A program made the translations under genes and the position numbers. Below, one piece after another: positions 47,711 to 57,331 of a stretch of 64,000 nucleotides of DNA (position 1 is the first letter of the stretch; the number at the start of each line of letters is the position of its first letter). The notes under the pieces were generated by a model, which ran no database searches, was not told where the DNA came from, and worked only from the letters and a program-made list of their open reading frames with translations. The DNA comes from Cupriavidus sp. D39 (lineage in GTDB: Bacteria > Pseudomonadota > Gammaproteobacteria > Burkholderiales > Burkholderiaceae). The DNA lies in the NCBI RefSeq assembly GCF_026627925.1, contig NZ_JAPNLE010000009.1, forward strand, positions 620,001 through 684,000. The letters run 5' to 3'.

Positions 47711-48814
47711 ATGAAGATGACATGGATTGCGACCGTCGCTGCACTGGCCGCTGGTGGTGCGTATGCCCAGTCGAGCGTGACTCTGTACGGGATCGTTGAT
47801 GCCGGTATCGAATATCAAAATAACCAACCTGGGGGCGGCCACAGCGTGACCCGCCTGACCTCGGGCAACTTGTCGGGCAGCCGTTGGGGCCTGCGTGGTG
47901 TGGAAGATCTGGGCGGTGGCCTGAAGGGCGTCTTCGTGCTGGAAAGCGGTTTCAACCTCGACACCGGCACCTCGGCCCAAGGCGGCCGTCTGTTCGGTCG
48001 TAACGCTTACGTCGGTCTGCAAAACCAATGGGGCGCCCTGACCCTGGGTCGTCAACAAACCCCGCTCTATGACTTCGGTTTGCAGTTCGACCCGATGGCC
48101 ATCGCCACGAACTACTCGATCATCGGCCAGGACGCAGGCTTCACCAGTCGGGCTGACAACTCGGTCAAGTACGTCGGCACCTTCCGCAGCCTGACCGCCA
48201 GGGCCCTGTACAGCTTCGGCTCGAACACCGGTGCCGGCTCGTTTGGTGAAGTCCCGGGCAGCCCCAAGATTGGCCAAGAGTACAGCGCTGGCCTGACTTA
48301 CGCAGCCGGCCCGTTAGCCATCGGAGGTGTCTACGACGAAACCAACCTCGGCCTGGCCGCGACCGGCGCGCTGACGGGTGCCAAGATCCGTCGCGCCACC
48401 CTGGCTGGTTCGTACGTTTTCGGCCCGGCCAAGGTGTACGCTGGTTATCGTTGGGCCAAGGCTCTCGACGGCGCCACGCTGCCGGGCAACCTCGGTGCTA
48501 ACAACGTCTCGAATCTGTACTGGCTAGGCCTGGGCTATCAGCTAATCCCGGCGCTCTCGGTGACCGGCGTTGCCTACTACCAAGACTTCCGCGGTACCAA
48601 GGCTGATCCCTGGAGCTTCGTGGCATCGGTCGACTACAACCTATCCAAGCGCACCGATGCCTACGTGAACGTGGGTTACGCCAAAAACAAGGACGGTTCG
48701 AACCTGGGTCTGACCGCGGGCGGTTCCGGCGCGATCCAAGGCAGCGGCTTCGGCACGGTTAGCGGCTCGGAGAATCAGTTCGGCGCGGTCGTTGGTATCC
48801 GTCACAAATTTTAG
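47711..48814 (+). CDS. Outer-membrane general porin
   Basis: 367 residues. It has a signal peptide (MKMTWIATVAALAAGGAYAQ) and SSVTLYGIVDAGIEYQNNQP. SRWGLRGVEDLGGGLKGVFV, GGRLFGRNAYVGLQNQWGAL and the final NQFGAVVGIRHKF, with terminal Phe, complete the standard porin pattern. It is a paralogue of the porin at 44757-45848. Codon use with many GTC/CTG/GGC codons suggests high expression. An upstream TAATAC box at about 47622 may be its -10 element. It is flanked by transposase remnants on both sides. Confidence 0.92.
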   Translation: MKMTWIATVAALAAGGAYAQSSVTLYGIVDAGIEYQNNQPGGGHSVTRLTSGNLSGSRWGLRGVEDLGGGLKGVFVLESGFNLDTGTSAQGGRLFGRNAYVGLQNQWGALTLGRQQTPLYDFGLQFDPMAIATNYSIIGQDAGFTSRADNSVKYVGTFRSLTARALYSFGSNTGAGSFGEVPGSPKIGQEYSAGLTYAAGPLAIGGVYDETNLGLAATGALTGAKIRRATLAGSYVFGPAKVYAGYRWAKALDGATLPGNLGANNVSNLYWLGLGYQLIPALSVTGVAYYQDFRGTKADPWSFVASVDYNLSKRTDAYVNVGYAKNKDGSNLGLTAGGSGAIQGSGFGTVSGSENQFGAVVGIRHKF

Positions 48815-48909
48815 ACTGCCGCAAGCGCAAGCCCGCTTTTCGCTTCAACTTTGTTAGGACACGTAACGCCGGCATTCGCGCTGCACCAGGGCATTGTGCT
48901 GGTGCAGCA

Positions 48910-49113
48910 TCACACGCTTCCTGCCGTACGACACCCTCGATCGCCGCGCCGGCCTGCGTGCAGCGCCAGGCCCAGCTTCATCGTTGGGCCGCGCCGGCGC
49001 CCGATCAGTTCGTGCTCGGCCTGGCTGTATGTGAAGAACGTCTGCAATTCGAAACTGCTGAGTTCACGCGGCACCTCGCGCGCGCCCAAATAGGTGCTCT
49101 GCCAGCCTTGCAT
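48910..49113 (-). mobile_element. Tn3-family transposase N-terminal remnant (DUF4158)
   Basis: The minus strand reads MQGWQSTYLGAREVPRELSS then FELQTFFTYSQAEHELIGRR and RGPTMKLGLALHAG. This corresponds to the N-terminal domain of Tn3-type transposases (YLG-x-REVPRELS-x-FE...). After about 55 codons the frame loses similarity. No terminal repeats were found. The remaining parts of 48815-49483 contain the 51-base repeat and nothing else I recognise. Confidence 0.6.
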
Positions 49114-49212
49114 CTCGTGCGCCTCCCATGCATTGGGCCAAACACGATACGCCAAGCAGAAGAGAACAGAAAAACCTCAAAAATCAACAACTTACGCATC
49201 AGCGTCTGCGCC

Positions 49213-49263
49213 GCCGCTGGGCTTGCGAATCGTCGCATATTGCACCGAAATCAAAGCTACCCC
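49213..49263. repeat. 51-bp dispersed repeat, copy B
   Basis: Partner of 24413-24463, same orientation and about 43 of 51 identities, ending GAAATCAAAGCTACCCC. It lies just outside the Tn3-type remnant, so it may come from the flank of a mobile element. Confidence 0.45.
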
Positions 49264-49483
49264 GATGTGCCATTCGTCCGTCGCGCCGGTCGGACGGTCA
49301 GACGTCGGCTTCGTCCAATAATGCGGCCATTCGACTGACGAGACGAACGTTCCCCCTCAGCGACTGAAGCGGAAATTGGCTCACCGGACGCCAAGCCGGT
49401 CATGGTGTTCATCACTCGACCGGCCGGCCGTGGCGAGCAGGGGTGGATTGTCATCCACGCCGCTGAACGAATGCAACTCCTCC

Positions 49484-49960
49484 CTAAGCAGCCTTTTCGG
49501 GCGGCCGCACGCCATTGGTGACGTATTGCCGGATCGCCTCAAGGATGCCCAGGTCCAACTCCTTCGCGTCAGCCACCCCGAAATGGCTGAGCCACTGTTC
49601 CACCAGCCTGGAGCGCTCAGGGTCAGATCTGTCGCTTCCAACAAGCTCTGGATCAGCCGAGCTCGGGCCGGCAGCAACTTCCACTGCGGCCAGTCGTAAC
49701 ACGGTCGACGCACCATCCATAAACGCGCCCATCTGGCGGCCGATCCGGCGATAGTGATCGGATTTGACGTGCGCCTGAGCAGCCGCCTCGTCGGCATAGC
49801 GCTCGACAAACACGTATTCACGTGCTTCCTCCGAACGCCACAGGTCGTACGACAGGCACCCGGCTTCCGCGCACGACTCGACGACCAGGCTGGCCGCCAG
49901 CGCTTCAAACTCGGCCTCCCGGCCCTCCTTCACCTTGATCTTCGCTATGACTCCACGCAT
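49484..49960 (-). CDS. Antibiotic biosynthesis monooxygenase (ABM) domain protein
   Basis: 158 residues from the ATG at 49960. The first 90 residues form a ferredoxin-like ABM domain (MRGVIAKIKVKEGREAEFEA; CLSYDLWRSEEAREYVFVER; YADEAAAQAHVKSDHYRRIG). The extension of about 60 residues (LVEQWLSHFGVADAKELDLG; ILEAIRQYVTNGVRPPEKAA) is helical and not recognised. ABM proteins are cofactor-free oxygenases or quinol-handling enzymes. It is the last gene of the leftward acyl-CoA operon, 29 bases after the nitronate-monooxygenase-like gene. Confidence 0.8.
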   Translation of the reverse strand: MRGVIAKIKVKEGREAEFEALAASLVVESCAEAGCLSYDLWRSEEAREYVFVERYADEAAAQAHVKSDHYRRIGRQMGAFMDGASTVLRLAAVEVAAGPSSADPELVGSDRSDPERSRLVEQWLSHFGVADAKELDLGILEAIRQYVTNGVRPPEKAA

Positions 49961-49989
49961 TTCCTTGCCCCCTGATTGTTCCCGAATGT

Positions 49990-51002
<1,013 letters not shown>

Positions 51003-52814
51003 TTAGAACTGGTCGGCCGGCAGCGCCATCAGGCAGGCTGCGCCCGTCTCCACACGCTGCCGCAAGGTCGGGACCAGCGGCAGTTCACGCGCGAACCAGA
51101 AGCGGGCGAGTTCCAGCTTGCGGCGTAGGAAAGCCCCGTTCTCCGCGTCGGGCAACAGGCCAAGCGCGACGTCCGACATCCGCAGCCACATCCAGGCGCA
51201 GGCGACGATACCCATCATGGCCAGGAAATCGCTGGAAGCGGCGCCGGCGTCGTAAGGGTTGCGCGACGGGTCAGCAAGCCACTTCGCGCAGGCACGGATA
51301 TCCTGCGCGGCTTGCCGTAGCGTATCAGCGTGCGCGCGCAACGGCTCGCGCTGTGCCGCCTCCCATGCGGTGGCATCCACCATGTCGAGAAACCCGGCCA
51401 GCGCCCGGCCGCCGCCCGCGGGCAGCTTGCGCAGCACGAGATCCAGCGCTTGCACGCCGTTGGCCCCCTCATAGAGCTGGAAGATGCGACAGTCGCGCAC
51501 GAGGTGCTCGACGCCATTGTCGCGGATATAGCCGTGCCCGCCCATCAGTTGCATGGCGTCGTTGGCCGACTCGAAGGAGCGGTCGCTGAAGAATGCCTTG
51601 ACGACCGGCGTCAGCAGGCTGCCGATCGCGTTCCGGTTGGCGCGCAGTGTTTCGTCGGGTTCGTCGAGCAGCGCTGTCACGTGAAGCGCGAGGGCACGAG
51701 CGGCTTCGAGGAAGGACGCCTGCTTCAGCAGCAGCCGGCGCACGTCTGGGTGAACCACGATCGGGTCCGCCGTGCCGCCTGTGCGATCCTCCGCCTTGGC
51801 GGCCCGGCCGGCCAGCCGCTCGCGGGCGTAGTTGGCCGCATGACCACAGGCGCGGCTTGCCGACGACAGCGCCTGCAGTCCGGTGACGAGGCGCGCCGAA
51901 TTCATCATGTCAAACATGCCGCTCATGCCAGCCGACGACTTGCGTTGCGTGCCGCCCGGCTGGCTCGACTCCCGCAGCGGATAGGCCAGCGCATGCTCGA
52001 ATGACAACGTGCAGGTCGCGCTACCCTTCAGGCCCATTTTGTGCTCGATCCCGGCCACGACGACGCCGTTCGATCCGCCCAGTGTGCCGCTATCGGGGTC
52101 CACCACACGCTTGGGCACCAGGAAAAGCCGGACCGTCGACAGGTCGTCGCGGATGCGTCCATCCTCGCCCGGGACCTTCGCCAGCACGAGGTGGATGACA
52201 TTCTCGGTCAGATCCTGGTCGCCGCCGGAAATGAAGATCTTGGTGCCGCTGAGGCGCCAGCTACCGTCAGGCTGCGACACCGCACGCGTCTTCATCAGCC
52301 GCAGGTCGGTCCCGCAATGCGGTTCGGTCAGGCACATCGTGCCGGCCCAGCGGCCCTCCACCATCGCTGGGACGACGTGCTCCAGCATCCACGGCTCGCC
52401 GATGCGGCGGACCGTCGCATGCGCGCCGGCGGTCAGTATCGCGTAGAGGCCGAGCGAATTGCAGGCCGACGCGGAGAACTCACGCACGGCCTGGTCGATC
52501 CCCTCCGGCAGGCCAGCTCCGCCAGATTCCTCTGGGACCGAGACCCGGTTCCAGCCTGCCTCGCACAGCGCGGCGTATCCGGCCAAGTAGCCGGACGGCG
52601 TCCTGACCGCGCCGTTGTCGAAATGGCAGCCTTCTTCGTCCCCGGGGCCGTCCAGGGGCGCCCAGACCTTCTCGAAAAAGCGCGCGGCCTGTTCGAGCAC
52701 CTGCCGCGTGTCATCGCGCGCCATGCCACCCAGCGCGTGTGGCACCGTGGGCGCGATCACATCGTGCAACAGGAAGATATAGTCGTCGACGGGCGCCTTG
52801 TAGTTTGTAGACAC
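51003..52814 (-). CDS. Acyl-CoA dehydrogenase (DmdC/AcdA-like, long form)
   Basis: 603 residues from a GTG at 52814 (STNYKAPVDDYIFLLHDVIA). The long-form N-terminus is followed by the flavin-fold core: TMCLTEPHCGTDLRLMKTRA, LSGTKIFISGGDQDLTENVI, HKMGLKGSATCTLSFEHALA and AMQLMGGHGYIRDNGVEHLV then RDCRIFQLYEGANGVQALDL, with a C-terminal extension. These enzymes oxidise acyl-CoA thioesters at the alpha-beta bond with FAD. The partner ligase lies upstream in the same operon. Confidence 0.9.
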   Translation of the reverse strand: MSTNYKAPVDDYIFLLHDVIAPTVPHALGGMARDDTRQVLEQAARFFEKVWAPLDGPGDEEGCHFDNGAVRTPSGYLAGYAALCEAGWNRVSVPEESGGAGLPEGIDQAVREFSASACNSLGLYAILTAGAHATVRRIGEPWMLEHVVPAMVEGRWAGTMCLTEPHCGTDLRLMKTRAVSQPDGSWRLSGTKIFISGGDQDLTENVIHLVLAKVPGEDGRIRDDLSTVRLFLVPKRVVDPDSGTLGGSNGVVVAGIEHKMGLKGSATCTLSFEHALAYPLRESSQPGGTQRKSSAGMSGMFDMMNSARLVTGLQALSSASRACGHAANYARERLAGRAAKAEDRTGGTADPIVVHPDVRRLLLKQASFLEAARALALHVTALLDEPDETLRANRNAIGSLLTPVVKAFFSDRSFESANDAMQLMGGHGYIRDNGVEHLVRDCRIFQLYEGANGVQALDLVLRKLPAGGGRALAGFLDMVDATAWEAAQREPLRAHADTLRQAAQDIRACAKWLADPSRNPYDAGAASSDFLAMMGIVACAWMWLRMSDVALGLLPDAENGAFLRRKLELARFWFARELPLVPTLRQRVETGAACLMALPADQF

Positions 52815-52860
52815 GGCGATTCCTTTTGATGAATGCGATCGATGGTCGGACGTCGGCCGG

Positions 52861-52965
52861 TCAGGCGTCACCCCGGCGATAGCCGATGCCGCGGGCGAAC
52901 TTTGCCCAGGTGGCGCTGGCGAACGGCCACTTGCCGGCAGTTCTTCGGTCGATGGGTCGGCTCAT
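52861..52965 (-). CDS. Possible 34-residue small protein
   Basis: The ATG at 52965 lies 2 bases after the ligase stop, and a clear AAGGAG ribosome-binding site sits 8 bases upstream. The frame encodes MSRPIDRRTAGKWPFASATW then AKFARGIGYRRGDA, a basic peptide with Trp and aromatic residues, and stops before the dehydrogenase start. I do not recognise it. The ribosome-binding site and tight packing argue for translation, but it could equally be the start of a longer gene lost by deletion. Confidence 0.4.
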   Translation of the reverse strand: MSRPIDRRTAGKWPFASATWAKFARGIGYRRGDA

Positions 52966-52967
52966 GG

Positions 52968-54857
52968 TCAAGCTCCTTCGATATGTCGGACCGCATAGGG
53001 AATGGTGAAGCAGCGCAGCGCGCCGGCCAGGGCCGCATCGTCGGCGTCACGCGTCGGCACTCGGATCTCCACGAAGAAGCCGCGGCTGCCCCGGTCCGTG
53101 GCCTGAACCTCTGCGTCCCGGCCGATGCCGTCGAGCGCGGCGCGGAACATCCGCTCGATGGCATCGACGCGCAGCAGGTTCTTCTGGATCTTGCCGACTG
53201 ACGTCTTCGGCATTTCTGGCAGCACGAAGCAGTGCTTTGGAATTGCCGCGCGTTCTGGCATGTGCTCGGCGGCGTACCGTAGGACGCTATCCGCCGAGGC
53301 GCTCGCTCCCGGCTTCAGCACCACGTAGGCGACCGGTACCTCGCCGGCATGCGCATCGGGCGCGCCGACCACGGCGGCATCCTGGACCGCCGGATGGCCG
53401 AACAGCACCTCCTCCACCATTTTCGGATCGATGTTGTGTCCGCCGCGGATGATCAGGTCCTTGGCGCGGCCAGTGATCCACAGCCAGCCGTCCGCGTCGA
53501 GGTAGCCGAGATCGCCGGTGTCCAGCCAGTCGCCGTCGAACCAGCGTGCAGCCTGCTCCTGGCCCAGGTAGCTGGGGAAGACCGAAGGCCCGCGCACGAT
53601 AACGAGGCCCGGCTCGCCCGGCGCGCAGTCCCGGGCCACGCTCCCGGTGCCGTCCGGCAGCACCACGCGGACCCGCTGGTACGGCAGCCGCACGCCAGAA
53701 CTGCCAACCTTGACCTGCTCGACCAGGGGCGTGATGCAGGTGACCGCCGTGGTTTCGGTCATGCCCCAGCTTTCACGGATACGGACGCTGGTCATACGAT
53801 GGAAGGCGTCGGCGACGGTAGTCGAGAGGGGCGCGGTCGACGAGGCGACGTAGGTCAGCGTCGAGATGTCAGCGCCATCCAGCGGAATCGACAGCACCTG
53901 GTTCACCAACGTCGGCACGAGGATCAGCATGTTGGCCCGAAAAGCCTCGACGATGCGCCAGAGGTTCGGCAGCACGGACGGATGGCGGAATCCGGCCGAC
54001 GTCATCAACACGACTGTCGCCCCCTTCGCCAGCGGGCTGAAACAGCCGACCACCGCGCCGGCGACGTGGAAAACCGGGACACCGACCACTTGCACCTCGG
54101 TCGAGTCGAGTCCCCACAGGTACTTTGACGCCCACACCCAGAACACCTGGTTGCGGTGCAGGTTGCGTGCCAGCTTCGGGGCGCCGGTCGTGCCGCCGGT
54201 GTGGAAGAGCGAGGCGGTGTCGTCGGACGAGAAGATCCGCCCAGAGACCAGGCGGTCGGAGGGATAGCGTTCGACGGCTTCGGCGAAATCGATGACGCGC
54301 ACGCCAGCGACCGTCGCCGGACCCGCTCCACCGACACGAATCACCGCCGCCAGCGATGGGAGGCCGCGCGCTACGGCCTCGGCCTTGGCCCAGATCTCGG
54401 CGTGCTCGTCGCCACCAAACGCGACCAGTACCTTGGTGCCGGCCGAGCGGAACATCTGGACGAGGATGTCCGGCTCCAGCATCGAGTTGGCCGGATTGAC
54501 GATCCCGGCCGCCTGAGCACCCCACAGGACGAACTGCGATTCGGGAATCGCTGGCATCAGCACCGAGACGACATCGTCCTTGCCGACGCCGAGGTCGTCC
54601 AGCAGATTTGCCGTCTGGTGGACCTTGGCGCGCAACTCGGCATAGGTCACCTGCCGCGCAGTCTCGAAGGGACGGGCGCCGTCGGTGAAGAAGCGGATGG
54701 CAACCTTCGAGGGGTCGATGGCGCAGCCGTCCATCAGCATTTCGTAGGTGGAGGCCGGCAGTTTGCGGTCCGCAAGCGGGACGCGCTCGAAGTGGGCAAC
54801 GTCGGCTTCGCTCAACAGGAGGTCGGGGGTCCAGTAGTCTGGCATCGGGGCGTTCAT
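52968..54857 (-). CDS. Acyl-CoA synthetase (AMP-forming carboxylate-CoA ligase)
   Basis: 629 residues. The ANL-superfamily motifs are present: A3 SLFHTGGTTGAPKLARNLHR, A5 RIRESWGMTETTA, A7 DWLDTGDLGYLDADGWLWIT then GRAKDLIIRGGHNIDPKMVE, and the catalytic lysine region PKTSVGKIQKNLLR. It activates a carboxylic acid to its CoA thioester, the entry step for the operon's dehydrogenase, hydratases and SDR. The C-terminal 60 residues after the lysine motif are an extension. The nature of the acid (branched, cyclic or aromatic-side-chain) is not evident. Confidence 0.92.
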   Translation of the reverse strand: MNAPMPDYWTPDLLLSEADVAHFERVPLADRKLPASTYEMLMDGCAIDPSKVAIRFFTDGARPFETARQVTYAELRAKVHQTANLLDDLGVGKDDVVSVLMPAIPESQFVLWGAQAAGIVNPANSMLEPDILVQMFRSAGTKVLVAFGGDEHAEIWAKAEAVARGLPSLAAVIRVGGAGPATVAGVRVIDFAEAVERYPSDRLVSGRIFSSDDTASLFHTGGTTGAPKLARNLHRNQVFWVWASKYLWGLDSTEVQVVGVPVFHVAGAVVGCFSPLAKGATVVLMTSAGFRHPSVLPNLWRIVEAFRANMLILVPTLVNQVLSIPLDGADISTLTYVASSTAPLSTTVADAFHRMTSVRIRESWGMTETTAVTCITPLVEQVKVGSSGVRLPYQRVRVVLPDGTGSVARDCAPGEPGLVIVRGPSVFPSYLGQEQAARWFDGDWLDTGDLGYLDADGWLWITGRAKDLIIRGGHNIDPKMVEEVLFGHPAVQDAAVVGAPDAHAGEVPVAYVVLKPGASASADSVLRYAAEHMPERAAIPKHCFVLPEMPKTSVGKIQKNLLRVDAIERMFRAALDGIGRDAEVQATDRGSRGFFVEIRVPTRDADDAALAGALRCFTIPYAVRHIEGA

Positions 54858-54977
54858 CTTGTTGTCTCCAGTTTCTATATTTTTTGGGCGGGCTGCACCC
54901 CAAGGGCGCAGCCCCCTCCGCGCGATGACGTTCGTCGCACGGCGCCGGTTGGTGTCGGCAATCGACGGGGAATGCGC

Positions 54978-55460
54978 CTAGTAGTACAGCTTGGCCAGCG
55001 ACTCCGCGACGCATACCGGCGTAGCCGATCCTTCCATCTCGAAGGTGACTGTCCACCCCACCTTCACGCCGCCCTGCCCTTCGTCAGCCACGTTCTCCAG
55101 GACGGTGCGGACGCGTACCTTCGCGCCGACAGGCACGGGGCCGGTAAAGCGGACGCGGTTCAGGCCGTAGTTGACGCGCGCACGTACGCCCTCGAAGCCA
55201 GTTATCTGCGCCATCAGCATCGGCAGCAGCGACAGCGTCAGGAATCCATGTACGACGGGACCGCCGAACGGCGACTCCCGCCTCGCCCGCTCGGGATCGA
55301 CATGGATCCACTGGCGGTCGCCAGTTGCCTCGGCAAACAGATTTACCTCCTGCTGCGTAACCAGATGCCAGTCGCTCGGACCGGCCTCCTTGCCCTGGAA
55401 CGCCTTCAGTGCTTCGATTGACGTGAAGGTCTGCATAGTGGCTCCCGTATCAGCGGTCAT
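54978..55460 (-). CDS. MaoC-like (R)-specific enoyl-CoA hydratase
   Basis: About 160 residues from MTADTGATMQTFTSIEALKA; in-frame starts at 55475 and 55436 are also possible. The hot-dog hydratase motif is clear: VNLFAEATGDRQWIHVDPER then ARRESPFGGPVVHGFLTLSL (catalytic Asp/His in the D-x4-H pattern). It adds water to a trans-2-enoyl-CoA. It overlaps or abuts the enoyl-CoA hydratase gene upstream (stop at 55477) and precedes the ligase, all on one strand. Confidence 0.9.
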   Translation of the reverse strand: MTADTGATMQTFTSIEALKAFQGKEAGPSDWHLVTQQEVNLFAEATGDRQWIHVDPERARRESPFGGPVVHGFLTLSLLPMLMAQITGFEGVRARVNYGLNRVRFTGPVPVGAKVRVRTVLENVADEGQGGVKVGWTVTFEMEGSATPVCVAESLAKLYY

Positions 55461-55476
55461 GGAGGTCAGCCGCACC

Positions 55477-56265
55477 TCAGCGCCCCTGGAATCGCGCCTC
55501 GCGGCGCTCGACGAAGGACTGGATTCCTTCCTTGAAGTCTTCCGTGGCGAAGACCTGCTCGCTCACCCGCGGGATGACGTCGATGGCCGCCTTTTCGCCG
55601 TGCTCGATGTAAGTCAGCGCCGCCGCTTTGGTCGCGCGCAGGCCGATAGGGGCGACCTTGCAGATCAGCCGGGCGATCTCCATCGCGCGCTCACGGTGCC
55701 TGCCATAGGGATGGACCTCCTGGACGAAGCCGCAGCGATACGCCTCCTCTGCCGAGAACTCGTCGCACAGGAACAGGTGGTACATCGCGTTGCCCCAACC
55801 GGTGCGCGTCAGGTAGCGGAAGTGAGCGCCGCCGAGCGGGGCGATGCCGCGCTTCGATTCGAGTTGGCAGAAGCGCGCGGTATCGGCGGAAATCACGATG
55901 TCGGAGGCGAGCATCTGCTCGATGCCGATGGTATAGGTGATGCCGTGGACGACCGAGATCAGCGGCTTGCGGCAGCGCTTTTTGAGGCCGAACGGGTCGA
56001 CCTGGTCGTCTGGAATCGGCTTGGCCGTGGCAGTCGGGCCGAAGAACTTCGGCATATCGAGGCCGGCCGTTGTGTGCTCGCCTGCCGGGTCCAGCACCGC
56101 CACCCACAGGTTGTCGTCGTTGTCGAACTCGGTCAGCCGCTGCGAGAGCTGCTGCATCAGATCCGGCGTGATGGCGTTCTTCTTGGCGACGTTGTCCAGC
56201 GAAATAATCGCGATATGGTCCTCGATCGTCATGCGGACTTCGGGCGTGCCTGCTGCGTTGCTCAT
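55477..56265 (-). CDS. Enoyl-CoA hydratase/isomerase (crotonase family)
   Basis: 262 residues. Crotonase-fold markers are AIISLDNVAKKNAITPDLMQ, AGEHTTAGLDMPKFFGP (oxyanion-hole region), KPLISVVHGITYTIGIEQML and LESKRGIAPLGGAHFRYLTR. The usual catalytic Glu pair is only partly evident, so a different reaction in the superfamily (isomerase or C-C hydrolase) is possible. It is the fourth gene of the acyl-CoA operon, 50 bases after the SDR gene. Confidence 0.88.
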   Translation of the reverse strand: MSNAAGTPEVRMTIEDHIAIISLDNVAKKNAITPDLMQQLSQRLTEFDNDDNLWVAVLDPAGEHTTAGLDMPKFFGPTATAKPIPDDQVDPFGLKKRCRKPLISVVHGITYTIGIEQMLASDIVISADTARFCQLESKRGIAPLGGAHFRYLTRTGWGNAMYHLFLCDEFSAEEAYRCGFVQEVHPYGRHRERAMEIARLICKVAPIGLRATKAAALTYIEHGEKAAIDVIPRVSEQVFATEDFKEGIQSFVERREARFQGR

Positions 56266-56314
56266 GGTGTTCTCCTTTTGAATCGGGATGGTTTGGATTC
56301 GGGTTCGAACGTCT

Positions 56315-57097
56315 TCAGACCGCGGTCAGGCCGCCGTCGACGGCGAGGATCTGGCCGGTGATGTGCTTGCCCGCGTCGCTCGCGAACAGCAGGGCCGCGC
56401 CCTTGAGGTCGTCGTCGTCACCAATGCGCTGCAGAGGCGCCCACTCCGACAGCTTCTCGACGCCCACTTTCTCGATCGTCCCCCTGGTCATCTTTGACGG
56501 GAAAAAGCCCGGCGCGATGGCATTGACAGTGACGCCATGCGGGCCCCATTCGCCGGCCAGCGCGCGCGTAAAGTTGACGATGGCGCCTTTGCTGGTGTTG
56601 TAAGCAATGGTCGGCTGCCCCTTAGGGCCGTTGCCCTTGAGGCCGGCAATCGAGGCGAGATTGATCACGCGCCCGAATCGGTTGGGAAGCATCGACAGCC
56701 TGCCGATCTTCTGCGTCAGCAGGAAGATTGAGCGCACGTTCAGGTTCATGACCTTGTCCCAGGCGGCCAGCGGGTGGTCGACGGTGGTCGCGCCCCACGT
56801 GGCGCCGGCGTTGTTGACGAGGATGTCGACCTTCCCGAGGCGTTCCATCGCTTCGTTGGCGAGGCGTTCAAGGTCGTCCTCCACGGCGTTGTCAGCGGCG
56901 ATCCAGCTTGCGTCGACGCCCAGGCCGGCCAGATGCGCCTGCGCGGATTGAAGCGCGTCCGCCTTGCGCGCCGAGATCACCACGCGGGCGCCCTGCGTGC
57001 CGAGCGCCTCGGCGATCTGCAGGCCCAGCCCGCTGGACCCCCCGGTAACGAGAGCCGTGCGGCCCTTCAGGTCGAAAAGATTTGTCACAGCAGTCAT
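56315..57097 (-). CDS. SDR family oxidoreductase (3-hydroxyacyl-CoA dehydrogenase or ketoacyl reductase type)
   Basis: 260 residues from the ATG at 57097 (MTAVTNLFDLKGRTALVTGG). It has the cofactor loop VTGGSSGLGLQIAEALG, the NNAGATWG motif, and the catalytic Ser-Tyr-Lys in INLASIAGLKG and IAYNTSKGAIVNFTRALAGE. PGFFPSKMTRGTIEK follows. It would interconvert a hydroxyacyl- and ketoacyl-CoA between the hydratases and the thiolase step. The thiolase itself survives only as the remnant directly upstream. Confidence 0.9.
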   Translation of the reverse strand: MTAVTNLFDLKGRTALVTGGSSGLGLQIAEALGTQGARVVISARKADALQSAQAHLAGLGVDASWIAADNAVEDDLERLANEAMERLGKVDILVNNAGATWGATTVDHPLAAWDKVMNLNVRSIFLLTQKIGRLSMLPNRFGRVINLASIAGLKGNGPKGQPTIAYNTSKGAIVNFTRALAGEWGPHGVTVNAIAPGFFPSKMTRGTIEKVGVEKLSEWAPLQRIGDDDDLKGAALLFASDAGKHITGQILAVDGGLTAV

Positions 57098-57126
57098 TGC
57101 GTCTCCTTGATTGTGGGTGGAACTCG

Positions 57127-57268
57127 TCACAGCACTTCGATCAGCCCGGCGGCGCCTTGTCCGCCACCGATGCACATGGTCACCACGACGTACTTCGCGC
57201 TGAGCGGCGTGCCCTCGATCAGCGCGTGGCCGGTCAGCCGCGCGCCGCTGACGCCGTAGGGATGGCTC
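57127..57268 (-). pseudogene. C-terminal remnant of a thiolase (acetyl-CoA acyltransferase)
   Basis: The minus strand reads [20 protein letters not shown] then [20 protein letters not shown] and GLIEVL with a stop at 57127. HP-x-G-x-SGAR and the CIGGGQGAA motif are the thiolase active-site His and Cys regions. About 47 codons remain of a usual 390; the rest is absent and replaced by about 60 bases of leader to the next gene. The operon is therefore missing its cleavage enzyme here. Confidence 0.7.
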
Positions 57269-57331
57269 ACTGGAAGTCCTCTCTGGGTTTGATGCTCTGG
57301 TGGTTCTGATTGGCTGTCATCGGCCCCGGGC

